Shown here: in pieces, positions 62,906-64,000 of the stretch
How the letters are laid out: each line of letters begins with the position of its first letter
Position numbering within the stretch: position 1 is the first letter of the stretch
Assembly (NCBI GenBank): GCA_035575135.1
Contig: DATLYE010000024.1
Span: 50,250 to 114,249 of the forward strand
Length of the DNA stretch: 64,000 bases
Reading direction: 5' to 3'
Source of the DNA: JANWXD01 sp035575135
GTDB lineage: Bacteria; Acidobacteriota; Terriglobia; Bryobacterales; Bryobacteraceae
Notes under the pieces: model-generated
What the model was told of the DNA's origin: nothing
The model's database searches: none
The model's input: the letters and a program-made list of their open reading frames with translations, nothing else
Program-made: the position numbers and the translations under genes

Positions 62906-63787
62906 ATGGCTGCAACGACCAGCGAGTCAACTGCGTCGTCCGAGGCCCGGCCTCTCCGGGCCGCCGGACGCGCCGCCGCGTGGTTCGGCGGTCTCCTGCT
63001 GGTCTGCTACGCGCCCGTGCTCGGCAAGCTTGCGCGCCAGTGGATCGAGGATCCGGACATGGGGCACGGCGTCTTTGTTCCGGTTGTGGCTGGCTACATG
63101 GTCTGGCGCCGCCGCCGGGAGCTGGCGGCGCTGAATCCCGCGCCCAACTGGTGGGGTCTGGCAGTCGTCGTTTGGGGGGCGGTGCAGCTCTATGTGGCCA
63201 CGCTTGGCGCGGAGCTGTTCCTGGCCCGGACCGCGTTTCTGATCTCGCTGGCCGGCTCGGTGCTTCTGGTGGGTGGTACGCGAGCCCTGCGCCTGGCGGC
63301 GTTTCCGCTGTTTCTGCTTTGTTTCATGATCCCCATCCCGGCGATCATCTATAACCAAATCACCTTCCCCCTGCAGCTTCTGGCCAGTCGTCTGGCAGAG
63401 GAATGGCTCTCGCTGACCGGCCTGCCGGTTCTCCGGGAGGGCAACATCCTCGAGCTTCCCTCACGGAGCCTCAACGTGGTGGAGGCATGCAGCGGCGTGC
63501 GTTCGTTGCTTTCGCTCTCTTTCCTTTCGCTGGTGTTTGCTTCCTTCTTCGACAAAAAGGTGTGGATGCGTCCGGTGCTGCTTGCCGCCTCCGTGCCCAT
63601 CGCCGTCGCGGCCAACGCAGGGCGCGTGACCATTACCGGGCTTTTGGGAGAATGGCGTCCGGAATTGGCCGAGGGCCTTTTTCACGACGTCTCCGGATGG
63701 ATCATTTTCCTGCTGGCTTTGATCATGCTGACCGTCTTCCACGGGATGGTGAACGCGGTCTACGGCTGGGTCTATGGGCGTCGTTAA
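62906..63787 (+). CDS. Exosortase (PEP-CTERM transpeptidase)
   Basis: A 293-residue membrane protein with about eight helices. The catalytic Cys is C195 in NVVEACSGVRSLLSL, R240 lies in VAANAGRVTITG and H260 in GLFHDVSGW, the exosortase triad. DMGHGVFVPVVAGYMVWRRR and VLREGNILELPS are EpsH-like signatures. It removes the C-terminal PEP-CTERM anchor and may transfer the protein to a surface molecule; the PEP-CTERM protein near 56 kb is a candidate substrate. The EpsI-family gene overlaps its end by 14 bases. Confidence 0.93.
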   Translation: MAATTSESTASSEARPLRAAGRAAAWFGGLLLVCYAPVLGKLARQWIEDPDMGHGVFVPVVAGYMVWRRRRELAALNPAPNWWGLAVVVWGAVQLYVATLGAELFLARTAFLISLAGSVLLVGGTRALRLAAFPLFLLCFMIPIPAIIYNQITFPLQLLASRLAEEWLSLTGLPVLREGNILELPSRSLNVVEACSGVRSLLSLSFLSLVFASFFDKKVWMRPVLLAASVPIAVAANAGRVTITGLLGEWRPELAEGLFHDVSGWIIFLLALIMLTVFHGMVNAVYGWVYGRR

Positions 63788-64000
63788 TCGGTCGGGGTGG
63801 ATACCGGGCGGGCGTGCCGGGCAGGTTCTGACGGTGGTGCTGCTTGCGCAGGCGGCGCTGTTTTACGGATTTTCCCGCAGTGAGGAAGTTCCGGTGGCGC
63901 GTCCGCTGGCTGAGTTTCCCGTTGTGGTGGACACCTGGCAGCTCCGGCAGGAAGGAACCATCGAGAAGGAAATCCTCGACATGCTGCGCGCCGACGATGT
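63774..64000 (+). CDS. EpsI-family exosortase-associated protein, 3'-partial
   Basis: The first 75 codons are visible, starting MGVVNRSGWIPGGRAGQVLT. One membrane helix (VLTVVLLAQAALFYGF) is followed by RPLAEFPVVVDTWQLRQEGT and EKEILDMLRADDV. This matches the start of EpsI/exosortase C-terminal-associated domains (…FPxxxxxW…L.ADD). It continues past the right edge. Overlap with the exosortase gene indicates translational coupling; in other genomes EpsI domains are separate or fused to exosortases. Confidence 0.8.
   Translation, partial: MGVVNRSGWIPGGRAGQVLTVVLLAQAALFYGFSRSEEVPVARPLAEFPVVVDTWQLRQEGTIEKEILDMLRADD

Overview
The window is a 64 kb stretch of a high-GC (by eye mid-60s %), gene-dense bacterial chromosome. 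Oar-type TonB-dependent receptors with an N-terminal carboxypeptidase-regulatory domain, a caa3-like oxidase operon with two subunit III genes, Tat-exported sulfatase and Gfo/Idh enzymes, an LptF-LptG fusion, a PEP-CTERM/exosortase system and LolA-like exported proteins together suggest Acidobacteriota, probably near Bryobacterales/Solibacter. This placement is inference from gene content; no rRNA is present to confirm it. I saw no rRNA, tRNA, CRISPR array, insertion sequence or prophage.

Layout. 0-12 kb: a partial VOC protein, a NarL-type two-component system divergent from an orphan anti-sigma-like protein, a secreted sialidase divergent from a Tat sulfatase, a membrane glycosyltransferase, an M24 peptidase, and a CHASE2 histidine kinase paired with an NtrC-type regulator. 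12-21 kb, mostly minus strand: a glucosaminidase-like protein, DUF1684, recA, a cytochrome c oxidase operon and aroA. 21-30 kb: dnaE2 (error-prone polymerase), an SPFH/ribbon-helix-helix pair with a palindromic putative operator, gyrA, a cluster of small membrane proteins (DUF2752 twice, TM2) and a sugar-isomerase-like TIM barrel. 30-38.5 kb: a CusCBA-type copper/silver efflux operon with small exported Cys/His proteins, and a divergent Cys-rich membrane protein.

38.7-44.5 kb: two exported TldD/TldE-like proteins (one with an intact HExxxH, one degenerate) followed by an LptF-LptG fusion, all co-directional. 44.5-48 kb: a methyltransferase and two glycosyltransferases. 48-56 kb: an Oar-like receptor coupled to a TPR protein, another methyltransferase, UDP-glucose dehydrogenase and a GDP-mannose 3,5-epimerase. 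56-64 kb: a PEP-CTERM protein preceded by two palindromes, a radical SAM enzyme, a LolA-like protein, an acyl-CoA dehydrogenase, a GatC-like/amidase pair, a Tat-exported Gfo/Idh oxidoreductase, then an exosortase overlapping the start of an EpsI-family gene that runs off the window.

How they may work together (inference): the glycosyltransferases, methyltransferases, UDP-glucose dehydrogenase and GDP-mannose epimerase could supply a surface polysaccharide, with which PEP-CTERM/exosortase systems are usually associated. Sialidase, sulfatase, Gfo/Idh, the sugar isomerase-like protein and the Oar receptor fit use of complex glycans. The most interesting points are the exported TldD/E-like pair beside LptFG, the SPFH-RHH operator, the palindromes before the PEP-CTERM gene and the small Cys/His proteins of the copper operon.
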